The notes under the pieces: generated by a model | Told to the model about the DNA's origin: nothing | Seen by the model: the letters and a program-made list of their open reading frames with translations, nothing else | The model's database searches: none | Shown here: piece by piece, positions 35,778 through 44,530 of the stretch | How positions within the stretch are numbered: position 1 is the stretch's first letter | Layout: each line of letters opens with the position of its first letter | Program-made: the position numbers and the translations under genes | Source of the DNA: Poriferisodalis sp965226645 | GTDB taxonomy: Bacteria > Actinomycetota > Acidimicrobiia > Acidimicrobiales > Poriferisodalaceae | Length of the DNA stretch: 64,000 bases | Assembly: GCA_965226645.1 (NCBI GenBank) | Contig: CBDDDL010000001.1 | Location: 496,001 to 560,000, forward strand | Direction: 5' to 3'

Positions 35778-37588
35778 GTTGGCTGTTGTGTTGTTGGTTT
35801 GGCCGGTGGTGTTCGTGCGGGGTGTGGTGGTCCAGCGGCGGGGGCGGTGCGGCGTTCGAGGCGTTCGTTGTTGTCGTGGAGCTTGGCGTGGCAGTCGTTG
35901 CACAGGGCAGCGAGATTGCCGATGTCGGTGGTGCCGTTGTCGGCGGCCCATTCGTTGATGTGGTGGTCGTTGCAGCGGTGCATGGGTGCGCGGCACAGCA
36001 CGCAGCCGCGGTCGCGTATCGCGACCGCGAGGTGTTGGGCGGCGTTGGCGTGGCGGCGGCTGCGTGCGAGCCGCAGGATTTCTCCGTTGGTGTCGAACAG
36101 TGCGCCGCGGATGCGGGTGTCGGGTGAGAGGTTGTCGAGGATTGCGGGCGGGACGGGTCCGGCGCCGAGGAGTTCGCAGAGCCCGTCGGGTTTGGTGCCG
36201 TCGATGACGCCGGTCTCGGCGATGATGATGAGCTGGTTGGGTGCTTGGGCGGGCCGCCACCGATCGATCGATCTGCCCGCCGGGTCCTCGGAGGCGCCGT
36301 CGCCGTCCGAGCCGGGCCGCGCATCGCCGTTCCTGCCGTCGCGACGGCGTTCGGTGCGGTCGCGGGCATGTGCGTTGCGGCCCTGGCCGTGATCGCTTCG
36401 CCCGTCGTGGTCGGCATCGCGGTGTCCGTCGTGGCCGTGTTCGGTGTTGTGGCTCCGGCCGGCATCGCTGCGCCTGCCGTGGTCGGCATCGCTGTTGCGG
36501 CCGTGCCCGCGGCCGTGATCGCTGCCGTGGCCCTGGTCGGCATCACTTCGTCCGCCGTGGTCGGCGTCGGTTTGTGGGCGGCGGGGCGGTCGATGGCGGC
36601 TAGGGCGTTGCGGTCGGTGACCATCTCGAACACGCTGTCGGCGAGGCGCTGGCGGTTGTCGCGGATCTGGCCCCGGTGTGCCGTCGCGTCCGCCGTCGAG
36701 GCGCCACAAGGCGTCGTTGTAGTTCTCGAGCGCCTGGCAAAGCAGTGCGAAGCAGACCGGGTCGAACTCGGCGTGCAGCACACCCATCCCGGTCGACTCG
36801 TCGACGAACAACGACGCGCACCGTGCGCGGCGCTGACGGCTCAGCTCGCACTCAGCAGGGTCGTGACGGGCCGCGAACGCTTTGGCCTGGTCGCACAGCG
36901 TCTCAGGCGACACCGCGGCGGCGGCTTCGAGCAGCTCTGCAGCGGAATCGACCGCGTCGGGGCTGGTGCGCCGCGCAGCGTCGGCAAGTACCTGGGCGTG
37001 CTCGGCGTTCAGCTCGCCCACGGCGAGGCCCCGAGCCACGTTCGGCATCCGGGCGACCTGCTCGCTGGACTCGACGGTGCGCTTGGCGTTGCGCTTGCTC
37101 ATACGCGCCCGGCCCACCAGCGCAGAGCGGCCCGAACCCGCACGGGCGGCTTCGAGCGCAGCGGTCGCTGAGAGCACCACCGCGTCCGCGGCTGACCGCA
37201 GCCGAGACGCGACGTCGATGACATCGGCGAGCGTGTCGCAGCCGGCATCGCCCAGCGGTACCCGCGAGGCCCGCGCGACGACGTCACGCGCCCCGCACAG
37301 CACCGACAACACTCCCTCCACCGGCAACCCCGGCCCGGCCCGAAGCGGCACCGCGATCGATTCCCGCTCGGCCGGCTCGACTCGAAGCGATTCGGGCTCG
37401 GTCGGCTCGACCCGGAGCGATGCCGCCTCGACCCGGAGCGATGCCGCCTCGGCCGGCTCAACCCGAAGCGACACCGGCCCAGCCGGCGACGACAGCGCGG
37501 GCGGAGCGGCCACGACCGCGTCGCCCGCCGGCATCGAGCCAGCCGGCATACCCGCCGCCGAATCACTACGAACGTCTGAATGCTTCAT
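35693..37588 (-). CDS. DUF222 / HNH endonuclease-domain protein (13E12 repeat family)
   Basis: 631 residues. An N-terminal Ala/Pro-rich region contains five copies of an SLRVE-type repeat (residues 40-75). The DUF222 domain covers about 90-300 (ADVIDVASRLRSAADAVVLS, MSKRNAKRTVESSEQVAR). The HNH nuclease domain at 526-572 has CVLCRAP, CNDHHINEWAADNG and LCNDCHAKLHD. Residues 305-440 look out of frame: a second frame reads GQIRDNRQRLADSVFEMVTD, the sequence expected after DUF222. The switch is explained by one extra G in the GGGG run at about 36673, with a compensating change before 36250. Function of the family is unproven. The stop falls inside the tandem repeat. Confidence 0.75.
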   Translation of the reverse strand: MKHSDVRSDSAAGMPAGSMPAGDAVVAAPPALSSPAGPVSLRVEPAEAASLRVEAASLRVEPTEPESLRVEPAERESIAVPLRAGPGLPVEGVLSVLCGARDVVARASRVPLGDAGCDTLADVIDVASRLRSAADAVVLSATAALEAARAGSGRSALVGRARMSKRNAKRTVESSEQVARMPNVARGLAVGELNAEHAQVLADAARRTSPDAVDSAAELLEAAAAVSPETLCDQAKAFAARHDPAECELSRQRRARCASLFVDESTGMGVLHAEFDPVCFALLCQALENYNDALWRLDGGRDGTPGPDPRQPPAPRRQRVRDGHRPQRPSRHRPPRRPQTDADHGGRSDADQGHGSDHGRGHGRNSDADHGRRSDAGRSHNTEHGHDGHRDADHDGRSDHGQGRNAHARDRTERRRDGRNGDARPGSDGDGASEDPAGRSIDRWRPAQAPNQLIIIAETGVIDGTKPDGLCELLGAGPVPPAILDNLSPDTRIRGALFDTNGEILRLARSRRHANAAQHLAVAIRDRGCVLCRAPMHRCNDHHINEWAADNGTTDIGNLAALCNDCHAKLHDNNERLERRTAPAAGPPHPARTPPAKPTTQQPTGRRDHTCGLGAHVSPGQTDDTTATGPP

Positions 37589-38015
37589 GACAATGACTGT
37601 AAATGTGGGGTGTTATACGAAAGCCCTGACCAACCCCAACGACATCGCCGCACCCGAGCCGACACCAGCGCAACCCCCACACACCGCAACGCAGCGCACT
37701 CGTCGTGGGTGCGTGCCCCTGCCCGATGACCGAGGCCGGACGAACAGGTCGTGTCGCGCCAGCAAGGTCGCGTCGCGCCAGCAATCGTGCAGTGCGCACG
37801 CATGCACCCTCGCTCCCAGCCGACGCAGCCTGTGAGGACTGCGGAACGCCAGCACGCAGCGGCTCACCGACGACAGCGCAAACGTTTGCGGGCACAGCAC
37901 CTGTGACATCCAGGGACGATGTCCTCGTGTTGGCGGTGTTGGCGGGCCCGTGCTCACCGACTCTGTGCGTATCAGCGTCGGCAATCTGTCGGTTGGCAAT
38001 CTTCGCGAGTACATA
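37589..38015. other. Intergenic region between HNH gene and toxin-antitoxin pair
   Basis: 427 bp with no convincing gene. It holds the upstream region of the HNH gene on the left. The 13-mer GTCGCGCCAGCAA occurs at 37753-37765 and again at 37772-37784 (19-bp period). The right end carries the promoter side of the next toxin-antitoxin pair, including an overlapping TACAT/ATGTA dyad at 38010-38020. Confidence 0.5.
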
Positions 38016-38032
38016 ATGTACGTGACGTACAT
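38016..38032 (+). promoter_or_regulatory. Palindromic operator upstream of Phd-type antitoxin
   Basis: ATGTACG and CGTACAT form a perfect 7-bp inverted repeat around spacer TGA, 28 bp before the ATG at 38060. A second overlapping palindrome sits on its left flank. This is the layout expected for autoregulation by the antitoxin. Confidence 0.6.
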
Positions 38033-38059
38033 CGTTAACGCCGGCGCGGGTGAATCGCG

Positions 38060-38470
38060 ATGACGTATCTCTCCTATTCCGATACGCGCAAGCAGCTCCG
38101 CCACATGCTCGACGCCGCAGCAAGTGGCGTGCCGGTCGGCATCAAGCGTCACGACAGCAGCGTCGCCCTCGTGGAGCTGACCAAGCTGCAAGAGATCTTG
38201 GAGAGCTGCCCGCAACTGGGACGTCCGCAAGCCGTCGCCGAAGCCGTCGGATGGTCGGTGTTCCTGCCCGGCACCCCGATCGCCGCCGACGGCGCCGACC
38301 TCGACGAAGCCTTGGACGAGTTCATCTTGGCGCTTCGAGAGTACGCCGAGGACTGGGAGCAGCGCCTGATGCATGCCCCCAACCACTCGAAAAACTGGCC
38401 TGTCGTGTTCCTGGTGTCGATGAGCTCCGACTCCGAATTGGCAGACTGGATTCGCGGAAATCATCTGTGA
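38060..38470 (+). CDS. Phd/YefM-like antitoxin
   Basis: 136 residues. The N-terminal region (TYLSYSDTRKQLRHMLDAA then VPVGIKRHDSSVALVEL) matches the Phd/YefM fold that binds DNA and keeps the partner toxin inactive. The C-terminal part is acidic and helical. The stop overlaps the toxin start (GTGA). The palindrome at 38016-38032 is a likely binding site. Confidence 0.75.
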   Translation: MTYLSYSDTRKQLRHMLDAAASGVPVGIKRHDSSVALVELTKLQEILESCPQLGRPQAVAEAVGWSVFLPGTPIAADGADLDEALDEFILALREYAEDWEQRLMHAPNHSKNWPVVFLVSMSSDSELADWIRGNHL

Positions 38471-38892
38471 GTCTCCCCGCCGCCACCCGCGCGGACCATG
38501 AGAAGTTCTGCAAGGCAGAAGGTTGGCGCTGTGTCCGGTCGGCAAGAGGCAAGAACACAACCCACCACGACACGTACGAGATGGACCTGCCAAGCGGGGA
38601 TGTGCTGCGAACCCGCGTCCCGCGGCCACCGAATCGCACAACCTCCGGCCCGGCGCTCTGGTCCCATATTCTGAGCGACCATCTCGATGTGTCGCCGGAG
38701 GAATTCTGGCGGTGCGTATCGGATGGCATCCTTCCCGACCGAGGCGAACCCGCGGCCCCGCCGCAAGCCATCCCCACCCAGGTCCTCTACCAGCTAAAGC
38801 ACCGAGCAGGGCTATCGGACAGTCAGCTCGCCGAGCTGACCCCGGAGACAGCGACCGAACGGTTGAATCAGTATTGGACAACCGGCCAGTAG
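38467..38892 (+). CDS. Putative toxin of the 'cytotoxic translational repressor' family
   Basis: 141 residues from GTG 38467, overlapping the antitoxin stop. The conserved core is DHEKFCKAEGWRCVRSARGK, HHDTYEMDLPSGDVLRTRVP and WSHILSDHLDVSPEEFW, known to me from actinobacterial proteins annotated as toxins of toxin-antitoxin modules. No nuclease motif can be named. The partner gene and overlap support a toxin-antitoxin role more than the sequence alone does. Confidence 0.7.
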   Translation: MSLPAATRADHEKFCKAEGWRCVRSARGKNTTHHDTYEMDLPSGDVLRTRVPRPPNRTTSGPALWSHILSDHLDVSPEEFWRCVSDGILPDRGEPAAPPQAIPTQVLYQLKHRAGLSDSQLAELTPETATERLNQYWTTGQ

Positions 38893-38956
38893 CAAACGCG
38901 GCGACGGAAGCGCCTTGCTGGCTTCAGCGGGCCGCTGATAACCTTGTCGTTCTCGC

Positions 38957-39030
38957 CGCGGGGTGGAGCAGTCTGGAAGCTCGTCGGGCTCATAACCCGA
39001 AGGTCGCAGGTTCAAATCCTGCCCCCGCCA
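38957..39030 (+). tRNA. Initiator tRNA-Met (fMet), anticodon CAT
   Basis: Full cloverleaf: acceptor strand CGCGGGG, D stem GAGC/GCTC, anticodon stem TCGGG/CCCGA with loop CTCATAA, T stem GCAGG/CCTGC with loop TTCAAAT, acceptor 3' strand CCCCGCC plus discriminator A. The unpaired C1:C72 and the three G-C pairs in the anticodon stem identify the initiator type. CCA is not encoded. From here rightward the window becomes IS-rich and accessory. Confidence 0.95.
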
Positions 39031-39321
39031 CTAGGGGATGTTGGCCAGTCGCGTTTGCCCAGGTCAGGCAGGGCAAATTCTGACCGGTTCCTGAATCTCC
39101 ACATGATTTTAGGCGAATCTCCACATTGGCTCCGAAGGGCTAAAGCCCCTGGTCAGAGTGTCGCGCGGCACTCCGTCGTCGAGCAGGAAGTGCACAAAGA
39201 CGCTCTCAGAAGGCCATTTAGGGGCGAATTCGTGGCGAAATGGCCGTTTCCGCGGCTCTGAACGCTCCTCGATCGACCATGGTGATGAGTCCCCTCGATC
39301 TACGGTCCGCCATGCGCCACA
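39031..39321. other. Gap between tRNA and IS110 fragment
   Basis: 291 bp with no gene I can support. The 12-mer GAATCTCCACAT occurs twice, about 22 bp apart (near 39093 and 39115). The right part grades into the broken IS110 sequence. Probably scar sequence from earlier insertions. Confidence 0.4.
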
Positions 39322-39789
39322 GTGCTCTCGGCGCGCCGCGAGATCCGACGCCTCGAACGCCTCATCGACGAACTCCTCGACCAGCACGGCACCACCCTGC
39401 GCGACGAGGACGGAATCGGCCCCATCGCAGCCGCCACCCTGCTGTGCGAGGTCGGCGACCCCCACCGATTCGACCGCGAGTCCAAGTTCGCCCGCTGGTG
39501 CGGCACCGGCGCCGTCGCACTCTCATCAGGCGAAGGCGCAGGCAGCTCCGTCAAGCACCGGCTCGACTTCAGAGGCAACCGGCGCATCAACTCAGTGCTC
39601 CACATCGCGTCGGTCACCCAGCAACGAAGCCAGCCCGACGCCGCCGCCTACCTCGCCCGCAAAGCCACTGAAGGCAAGACCCGACGCGAGGCCCGCCGAG
39701 CCCACAAACGGCACCTCGCCAACCGAGTCATCCGCAGAATGTGGCGCGACGAACAGACCCGAAAACAACCTCACGCACTCGCCGCTTGA
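39322..39789 (+). pseudogene. 3' fragment of an IS110-family transposase
   Basis: The roughly 145 readable residues match the C-terminal (Transposase_20) part of IS110 recombinases: DGIGPIAAATLLCEVGDPHR, FARWCGTGAVALSSGEGAGS, HRLDFRGNRRINSVLHIAS and TEGKTRREARRAHKRHLANR. The N-terminal DEDD catalytic half is absent, so this is a relic. It is not the same copy as the elements at 47.0-49.3 kb. Confidence 0.8.
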
Positions 39790-39930
39790 CAAGGGAGCGT
39801 CCGACAGTCCCCCCGCTGGCCCTTGACAGGCGCTCAGGCGAGACACGAGACTCTGGGTAGTGGAGGTCTTGCAGATTTCTCGTGGCCTGCTGAGGCTTGC
39901 TTGGTGGTCGCGCAGCTGGCGAGTTAAGAC

Positions 39931-40010
39931 TTTGTGCATCGCGCATAGCATTTGTGCATCGCGCGTAGTCAGCGTGTGTCGCGCTTAGTCATTGTGCTAG
40001 GCTATCGCGT
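39931..40010 (+). repeat. Four imperfect 20-bp direct repeats before the AAA ATPase gene
   Basis: Contiguous units at 39931, 39951, 39971 and 39991. The first two share TTTGTGCATCGCGC followed by TAG; the third keeps GTG, TCGCGC and TAG; the fourth is the most changed. The array ends three bases before the ATG at 40014. Spacing of about two helical turns suggests multiple binding sites for one protein, as operators or iterons. Confidence 0.6.
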
Positions 40011-40013
40011 ACG

Positions 40014-41327
40014 ATGGCCGATCTACTAGGGCGTTCAGAACGCGAGAAGCAGCCAGCGAACCTATTCACACCTGACTTCGGCTTGCATCCACACCGAGTC
40101 GTCGGTCGTGACACGATGCTGCGCGAGATCCAGGACGGTCTGGGACGAGGCCCCTTGGATCCCAGATTCATCTCGGTTGTCATTGGATATCGGGGATCCG
40201 GCAAGACAGTCATCCTGAACGAGGCCGAAAATGTCGCGGCCGAGGCGGGATGGGTTGTGCTGTCAGTCGACGCGACGACGCCCGGAATTTACGGGAGGAT
40301 CGAGCTTCAGATCGAAGAGTTCCTGGAGACAGGCACCGCAACTCCCAGCATTCCGAGATTTCGGCGCAAATCGAGCGAGACCGAGTTCAAGCTGAACGCA
40401 GGAATCGCATCCTTGCGGCACACGATCACCAAAGAGATTCAACCCGACTGGGGCCTGGAACGGAAGCTGGCGACGCTAGGACGATTCGCGGCACAAAGCC
40501 AGAGAGGCGTATTGCTGAGCGTTGACGAACTGCACGCAGGTCCCCGAGTGGAGTTGCGGCGCCTGTCGGCCGATCTTCAGCGTCTCACGAAGCGAAGCGA
40601 GCTGCCCATTGCATTCATCGGTGCGGGTTTGCCGGACATCGAATACACGCTGCTGCGAGACCGCAAGATGACCTTCTTCAGCCGATGCCACGATCACAGA
40701 ACGGACGCCCTGAGCGACATTCACGTGATGTCCTTCCTGAAGACGACAATCGATGACGCTCATGGCACATGCGAAGATGCTGCCCTGCAAATTCTCACTG
40801 ACGCCTCTGATGGATTGCCGTACAAGATGCAATTGCTGGGCTACAGCGCATGGGTCATTGCCGACGCGCCGTTCAAAGCAATCGACGTTTCGGCAGCCCA
40901 AGAGGCCGTCAAGGACACCGAGCGCAAGATGACATGGCGAGTCTATGAGCCCACGTGGGAAAGTCTCAGCAGCACCGAGCAGCAGATACTGATGGTGGTC
41001 GCTCGTCACAACGGAACGGTTTCCCGCAGAGTGCTCGGAGCGACCGTTCCGATGTCGTCGTCTTGGACCTCCCAGAACATCAAGCGGCTCAAGAACATGG
41101 GATGCATCAAGTCTGACAGCAGAGGCGATATTGGTCTCGGGTCGCTCACCCCGCTGGAGACGGTCAGGCAATTCATCCAAGACCAAGCGGCTTTAGAACC
41201 CGATGCCGAGGACGCGAACACAGCGCTCGCGCGGAATGCGTCTCGACGCTGCAACAAGCCACTCAAGCGCGTCGCTGGACGCTGCATTCTGCGCGCCGGA
41301 CACAATGGCAGGTGCAGGTCGAGATGA
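40014..41327 (+). CDS. Orphan AAA-type ATPase (Orc1/Cdc6-like architecture)
   Basis: 437 residues. Walker A GYRGSGKT at residues 58-65, preceded by VVGRDTMLREIQDGL. Walker B VLLSVDELHAG at about 165. Sensor-like segment LPIAFIGAGLPDIEYTL. A C-terminal winged-helix-like region (LSSTEQQILMVVARHNGTVS) is followed by a short Cys/His tail (CNKPLKRVAGRC, AGHNGRC). The layout is that of ATPases found in mobile elements and defence loci. It has no partner gene and is flanked by IS sequences. The tandem repeats directly upstream may be its target. Function unknown. Confidence 0.75.
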   Translation: MADLLGRSEREKQPANLFTPDFGLHPHRVVGRDTMLREIQDGLGRGPLDPRFISVVIGYRGSGKTVILNEAENVAAEAGWVVLSVDATTPGIYGRIELQIEEFLETGTATPSIPRFRRKSSETEFKLNAGIASLRHTITKEIQPDWGLERKLATLGRFAAQSQRGVLLSVDELHAGPRVELRRLSADLQRLTKRSELPIAFIGAGLPDIEYTLLRDRKMTFFSRCHDHRTDALSDIHVMSFLKTTIDDAHGTCEDAALQILTDASDGLPYKMQLLGYSAWVIADAPFKAIDVSAAQEAVKDTERKMTWRVYEPTWESLSSTEQQILMVVARHNGTVSRRVLGATVPMSSSWTSQNIKRLKNMGCIKSDSRGDIGLGSLTPLETVRQFIQDQAALEPDAEDANTALARNASRRCNKPLKRVAGRCILRAGHNGRCRSR

Positions 41328-41345
41328 GGGCCAGCGGAGTTGCGG

Positions 41346-42500
41346 CTAGTGTCCTGTTTGGGGAATTCGGTGGATATATGAGGCAAGGTTGTCGAGTATC
41401 TCGTCTGCGGTCTTGCGCCATATGAAGGGTTTGGGGTCCTGGTTCCAGTTTTCGACCCAGGTGTTGATGGAGTCTTTGAGGTCTTTGACGCTGGTGTGGG
41501 TGCCGCGTCGGAGCCATTTGGTGGTGAGCTCTGAGAACCAGCGCTCGACGAGGTTCATCCAGGAGCTGTAGGTGGGGGTGAAGTGGAGCTTGAAGCGGGG
41601 GTGCGCGACGAGCCAGCGTTTGACGGCGGGGGTCTTGTGGGTGGAGACGTTGTCGAGCACGACGTGGACGTCGAGGTGGGAGGGGACTTCTTTGTCGATG
41701 AGGTTCAAGAACTTGCGGAACTCTTCTGAGCGGTGCCGCGCCGTCATCGACGTGATGACGTTGCCCGAGGCGGTGTCGAGCGCCGCGAACAGGTTGGTGG
41801 TGCCGTGGCGGCGGTAGTCGTGGGTGCGCCGCTGGGGCGTGCCGGGCATCAGCGGCAGGATCGGGGCGGTGCGGTCCAGGGCCTGGATCTGTGTCTTTTC
41901 GTCCACGCACAGCACGACCGCGGCCTCCGGGGGGTTGAGGTACAGCCCCACGACGTCGCGGACCTTGTCGATGAACTGCGGGTCCGGGGACAGCTCGGAC
42001 TCCTCGGCGAGGTGGGGCTTGAGACCGAACGCCCCCCAGATGGCGTGCACCGACGACGGCGAGATGCCCACTGCTTTGGCCATCGACCGCGTCGACCAGT
42101 GCGTCGCGTCCGGTGGGGCGGACTCCAAGGTGAGCACGATCACCCTCTCGACGGCGGCGTCGTCGATGGTGCGCGGCGGACCCGGCCGCGGATCGTCGCA
42201 GAGCCCGTCGAGGCGGCGCTCGGCGAACCGTGAGCGCCACTTGGCCGCCGTCGCGGGATGGCACCCCAGCTCGGCGGCGATGTCTTTGTTGTAGCGGCCC
42301 TCGGCCGCCCCCAGCACGATCCGGCACCGCAGCGCCAGAGCCTGAGACGACTTCGGGCGCCGAGCCCACCGCTCCAGCGTCTCGCGTTCCTCGTCGTCCA
42401 GCACGATCACAGCCGTCGGCCGTCCCCGCCTTGCACCGTTTCGCCGGTCGACGTCGTCCAGCACGATCACAGCCGTCGGCCGTCCCCGCCTTGCACTCAT
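41346..42500 (-). CDS. IS630-family transposase
   Basis: 384 residues. An N-terminal helix-turn-helix (YNKDIAAELGCHPATAAKWR) precedes a DDE domain with VVLCVDEKTQIQALDR, VHVVLDNVSTHKTPAVKRW and TPTYSSWMNLVERWFSELT, containing the three acidic residues. The first 36 residues contain a near-exact repeat of ARRGRPTAVIVLDD, caused by a 60-bp tandem duplication, so the ancestral start was probably the inner copy. The stop codon lies in the terminal repeat. Confidence 0.9.
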   Translation of the reverse strand: MSARRGRPTAVIVLDDVDRRNGARRGRPTAVIVLDDEERETLERWARRPKSSQALALRCRIVLGAAEGRYNKDIAAELGCHPATAAKWRSRFAERRLDGLCDDPRPGPPRTIDDAAVERVIVLTLESAPPDATHWSTRSMAKAVGISPSSVHAIWGAFGLKPHLAEESELSPDPQFIDKVRDVVGLYLNPPEAAVVLCVDEKTQIQALDRTAPILPLMPGTPQRRTHDYRRHGTTNLFAALDTASGNVITSMTARHRSEEFRKFLNLIDKEVPSHLDVHVVLDNVSTHKTPAVKRWLVAHPRFKLHFTPTYSSWMNLVERWFSELTTKWLRRGTHTSVKDLKDSINTWVENWNQDPKPFIWRKTADEILDNLASYIHRIPQTGH

Positions 42501-42581
42501 ATCGGTCCCCGTTCATCGCCTGCCGCAGCCACGCTGCCGCCCCACCATGTTACCGCGACCAACTAAACAAACATGACACTA
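41347..42581 (-). mobile_element. IS630-family element
   Basis: Ends TAGTGTCCTGTTTG (41347 on) and, on the other strand, TAGTGTCATGTTTG (ending 42581), one mismatch in 14. They begin with TA, the dinucleotide target that IS630/Tc1 elements duplicate. About 1.24 kb, one transposase gene. The right end is embedded in the CTAG target of the next element, so the IS1182-type element landed at this IS630 edge. Confidence 0.85.
42392..42496 (-). repeat. 60-bp tandem duplication at the 5' end of the IS630 transposase gene
   Basis: 45 bp at 42392-42436 recur identically at 42452-42496. The duplication is in frame and adds 20 codons to the transposase N-terminus. Confidence 0.85.
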
Positions 42582-42582
42582 G

Positions 42583-44358
42583 GAGCCTGTTGCACAAGCC
42601 GGGTCTGGGCGGGCGATAGTTGTCGAGGCGGTCGCCGTTTGGGGCCGTTTTGGTGGGGTTCGGGCTTGGTTCGGGTTTCGCCGGTCGTCGGTGCCGGCGG
42701 GAGGAGTGTCTGGCGGCGTGGTTGGTGGGGTTCGGGTGTCGCTGGGGGTTGTTGGGGGTGGTTTGGCGGTGGGCGGGGTTAGGTGATGGCCCAGTGGTTG
42801 TCGGTGTGTGTGAGTCCGAGGTTGACGAGGCGTTTGAGGTTGACCGCAGCGGCGCGGGTGGTGAGCCAGAGCTGGTTGCGTTGGGTGCCGCGGTAGGGGC
42901 ATCTTCGGTTGTTGCGCACGAGCCACGCGATGGAGCGTTCGGCCATGGGCCGCCATCTGTTGTATCGGTTGCTGAATAATTCGGTGCGGGCCAGTTCGCG
43001 TGCTGCTTTGAGGAACTGGTGGTGGGGGTGGATTTTGATGGTGCGGCCGTCTTTGGCGGTGGTGCAGCGTCCTCGCACGGGGCATGTGCGGCAGTGGCGG
43101 CCGAAGCGGACGGTGGCTTTGGGGCTGATCGTCACGGTGATGCGGTCGGGGCAGGTCACTGTGCGGGCGTCGGTGTCGATGTCGAAGTCGTCGATGCTGT
43201 AGCCGCCGTCGACCGCGGTCGGGATCGGCGGGGGCTTGATCACTGCGGTCATCTCGCGTTCGGCGAGGTGGGCGCGCAGGTCCCCGGTGCCGTAGGCGCT
43301 GTCGCCGTACACCTCGGTCCCGGCGGGCTCGTCGGCGACCAGGCCGGGTGCGGCGGCGGCGTCGCTGGTGTCGCCGGCGGTGAGCTCGACCGCGGTGATC
43401 AGGCCCGTGTCGGGCTCGGCCGCGATGTGGGCTTTGTAGCCGTCGCGGTAGACGCTGCGCGACTTGTGGATATGCCGCGACTCGGGATCCACCACAGACA
43501 CCACCCGGCCCGGCGCGGTGCGCCGCGCGATGCGCCACCGCCCCGGGGCGTCGCCGGGCTCGACGTCTTGGCCCGCGACCAGCGCCAGCAACGCCACCGC
43601 GTCGCCCTGCGCGTCGTCGAGGTCGAGATCTTCTGCTGCGCCGATCAGCTCGAGGGCGTCGTCGACGAGCTCGCTGACGAGGCGTTCCACGTCGGCGGGA
43701 TCGCCCCAGTCCACCACCGCGCCGCCAGTGTCCAGGTTGCGGTCCCGCACCCACACATCGGCGAGCCCGCCGTGGAGCCTGCGGACCCGCCGGATCTGAT
43801 TGGTGAGCATCGTGACGGTGTCCTGACGCGCCACCGCGTCGTCGAGAACCGTGGAGTCCAGCACCCGCCGATGGCTCTTCGCTACCGCTCCGCACTCAGC
43901 GATCAGCTCGCTCACCACCCGGAACACCCGATCAGGATCGTCGCTGTGGCGCAGACGGGTGCGCCAGTGCGTCAGCACCGTGTGATGGAACGGCTCATCA
44001 GTCAACGCCAGCCCCGCAGCAGCCTTCCACCCGATATCAGTCCCCAAACGGCGACACGCCGCACGATCAGACAAGCCTTCGAGCGCCTGGAGCACCATCA
44101 CCACCGCGACCACCTCGCCAGGCACCGACGGACGCCCCCGACGCGACCCGAACAAATCAGCGAACAACCCGTCCGGAAACAGACGACTGCGATGCTCAGC
44201 CAAAAACGCGTGCACCGAGCCCACACCCACCAGATGCCCGCACAACGCCCGCGCATCCAACAACTCACGATCCAAACGGCACGAACCCTGCATGCCCACA
44301 TTCTCCCGCGCGCACACCCCCAACACGCGGAAATCCGCCCCAATAAATCAGCAGGCTC
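42583..44358 (-). mobile_element. IS1182-family element
   Basis: Inverted ends GAGCCTGTTG (left) and GAGCCTGCTG (right, complement), flanked on both sides by the palindrome CTAG (42579-42582 and 44359-44362), a 4-bp target duplication. About 1.78 kb with one transposase gene. Confidence 0.85.
42779..44326 (-). CDS. IS1182-family transposase
   Basis: 515 residues. The N-terminal DUF772-like region (SVHAFLAEHRSRLFPDGLFA and GRPSVPGEVVAVVMVLQALE) is typical of IS1182. The DDE core includes RVLDSTVLDDAVARQDTVT, YRDGYKAHIAAEPDTGLIT and EVYGDSAYGTGDLRAHL. A C-terminal Cys cluster (HCRTCPVRGRC) precedes ERSIAWLVRNNRRCPYRG. The frame is intact. Start taken at the first long-frame codon; a later start near residue 12 is possible. 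Confidence 0.9.
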   Translation of the reverse strand: MLGVCARENVGMQGSCRLDRELLDARALCGHLVGVGSVHAFLAEHRSRLFPDGLFADLFGSRRGRPSVPGEVVAVVMVLQALEGLSDRAACRRLGTDIGWKAAAGLALTDEPFHHTVLTHWRTRLRHSDDPDRVFRVVSELIAECGAVAKSHRRVLDSTVLDDAVARQDTVTMLTNQIRRVRRLHGGLADVWVRDRNLDTGGAVVDWGDPADVERLVSELVDDALELIGAAEDLDLDDAQGDAVALLALVAGQDVEPGDAPGRWRIARRTAPGRVVSVVDPESRHIHKSRSVYRDGYKAHIAAEPDTGLITAVELTAGDTSDAAAAPGLVADEPAGTEVYGDSAYGTGDLRAHLAEREMTAVIKPPPIPTAVDGGYSIDDFDIDTDARTVTCPDRITVTISPKATVRFGRHCRTCPVRGRCTTAKDGRTIKIHPHHQFLKAARELARTELFSNRYNRWRPMAERSIAWLVRNNRRCPYRGTQRNQLWLTTRAAAVNLKRLVNLGLTHTDNHWAIT

Positions 44359-44530
44359 CTAGTTGCCAGACCGGGCGCTTCGCAGTCCGTAAGGCTGCGA
44401 CGGCGGCTGTGCGAAATTGCATATTCCCAGGTCAGCGAGTTTCTCACAGGTCTCTACAGAACGCGTTTGGCCTGTTTACAGAACGCGTTTCGAACAAAAC
44501 CGCAGGTCAGGGTGGCGCGGAGAACGAGAT

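Noticed and set aside
35970..36560. His/Asp/Gly-rich middle of the HNH protein as a metal-binding domain
   Set aside because: The neighbouring frame gives the expected DUF222 continuation, so much of this composition is probably a frameshift product.
38957..39030. Elongator tRNA-Met or tRNA-Ile2
   Set aside because: The unpaired first acceptor base pair and three G-C pairs in the anticodon stem are initiator features.
43019..44362. Long plus-strand frame opposite the IS1182 transposase
   Set aside because: The minus strand encodes an intact transposase between good inverted ends; the opposite frame is a shadow.
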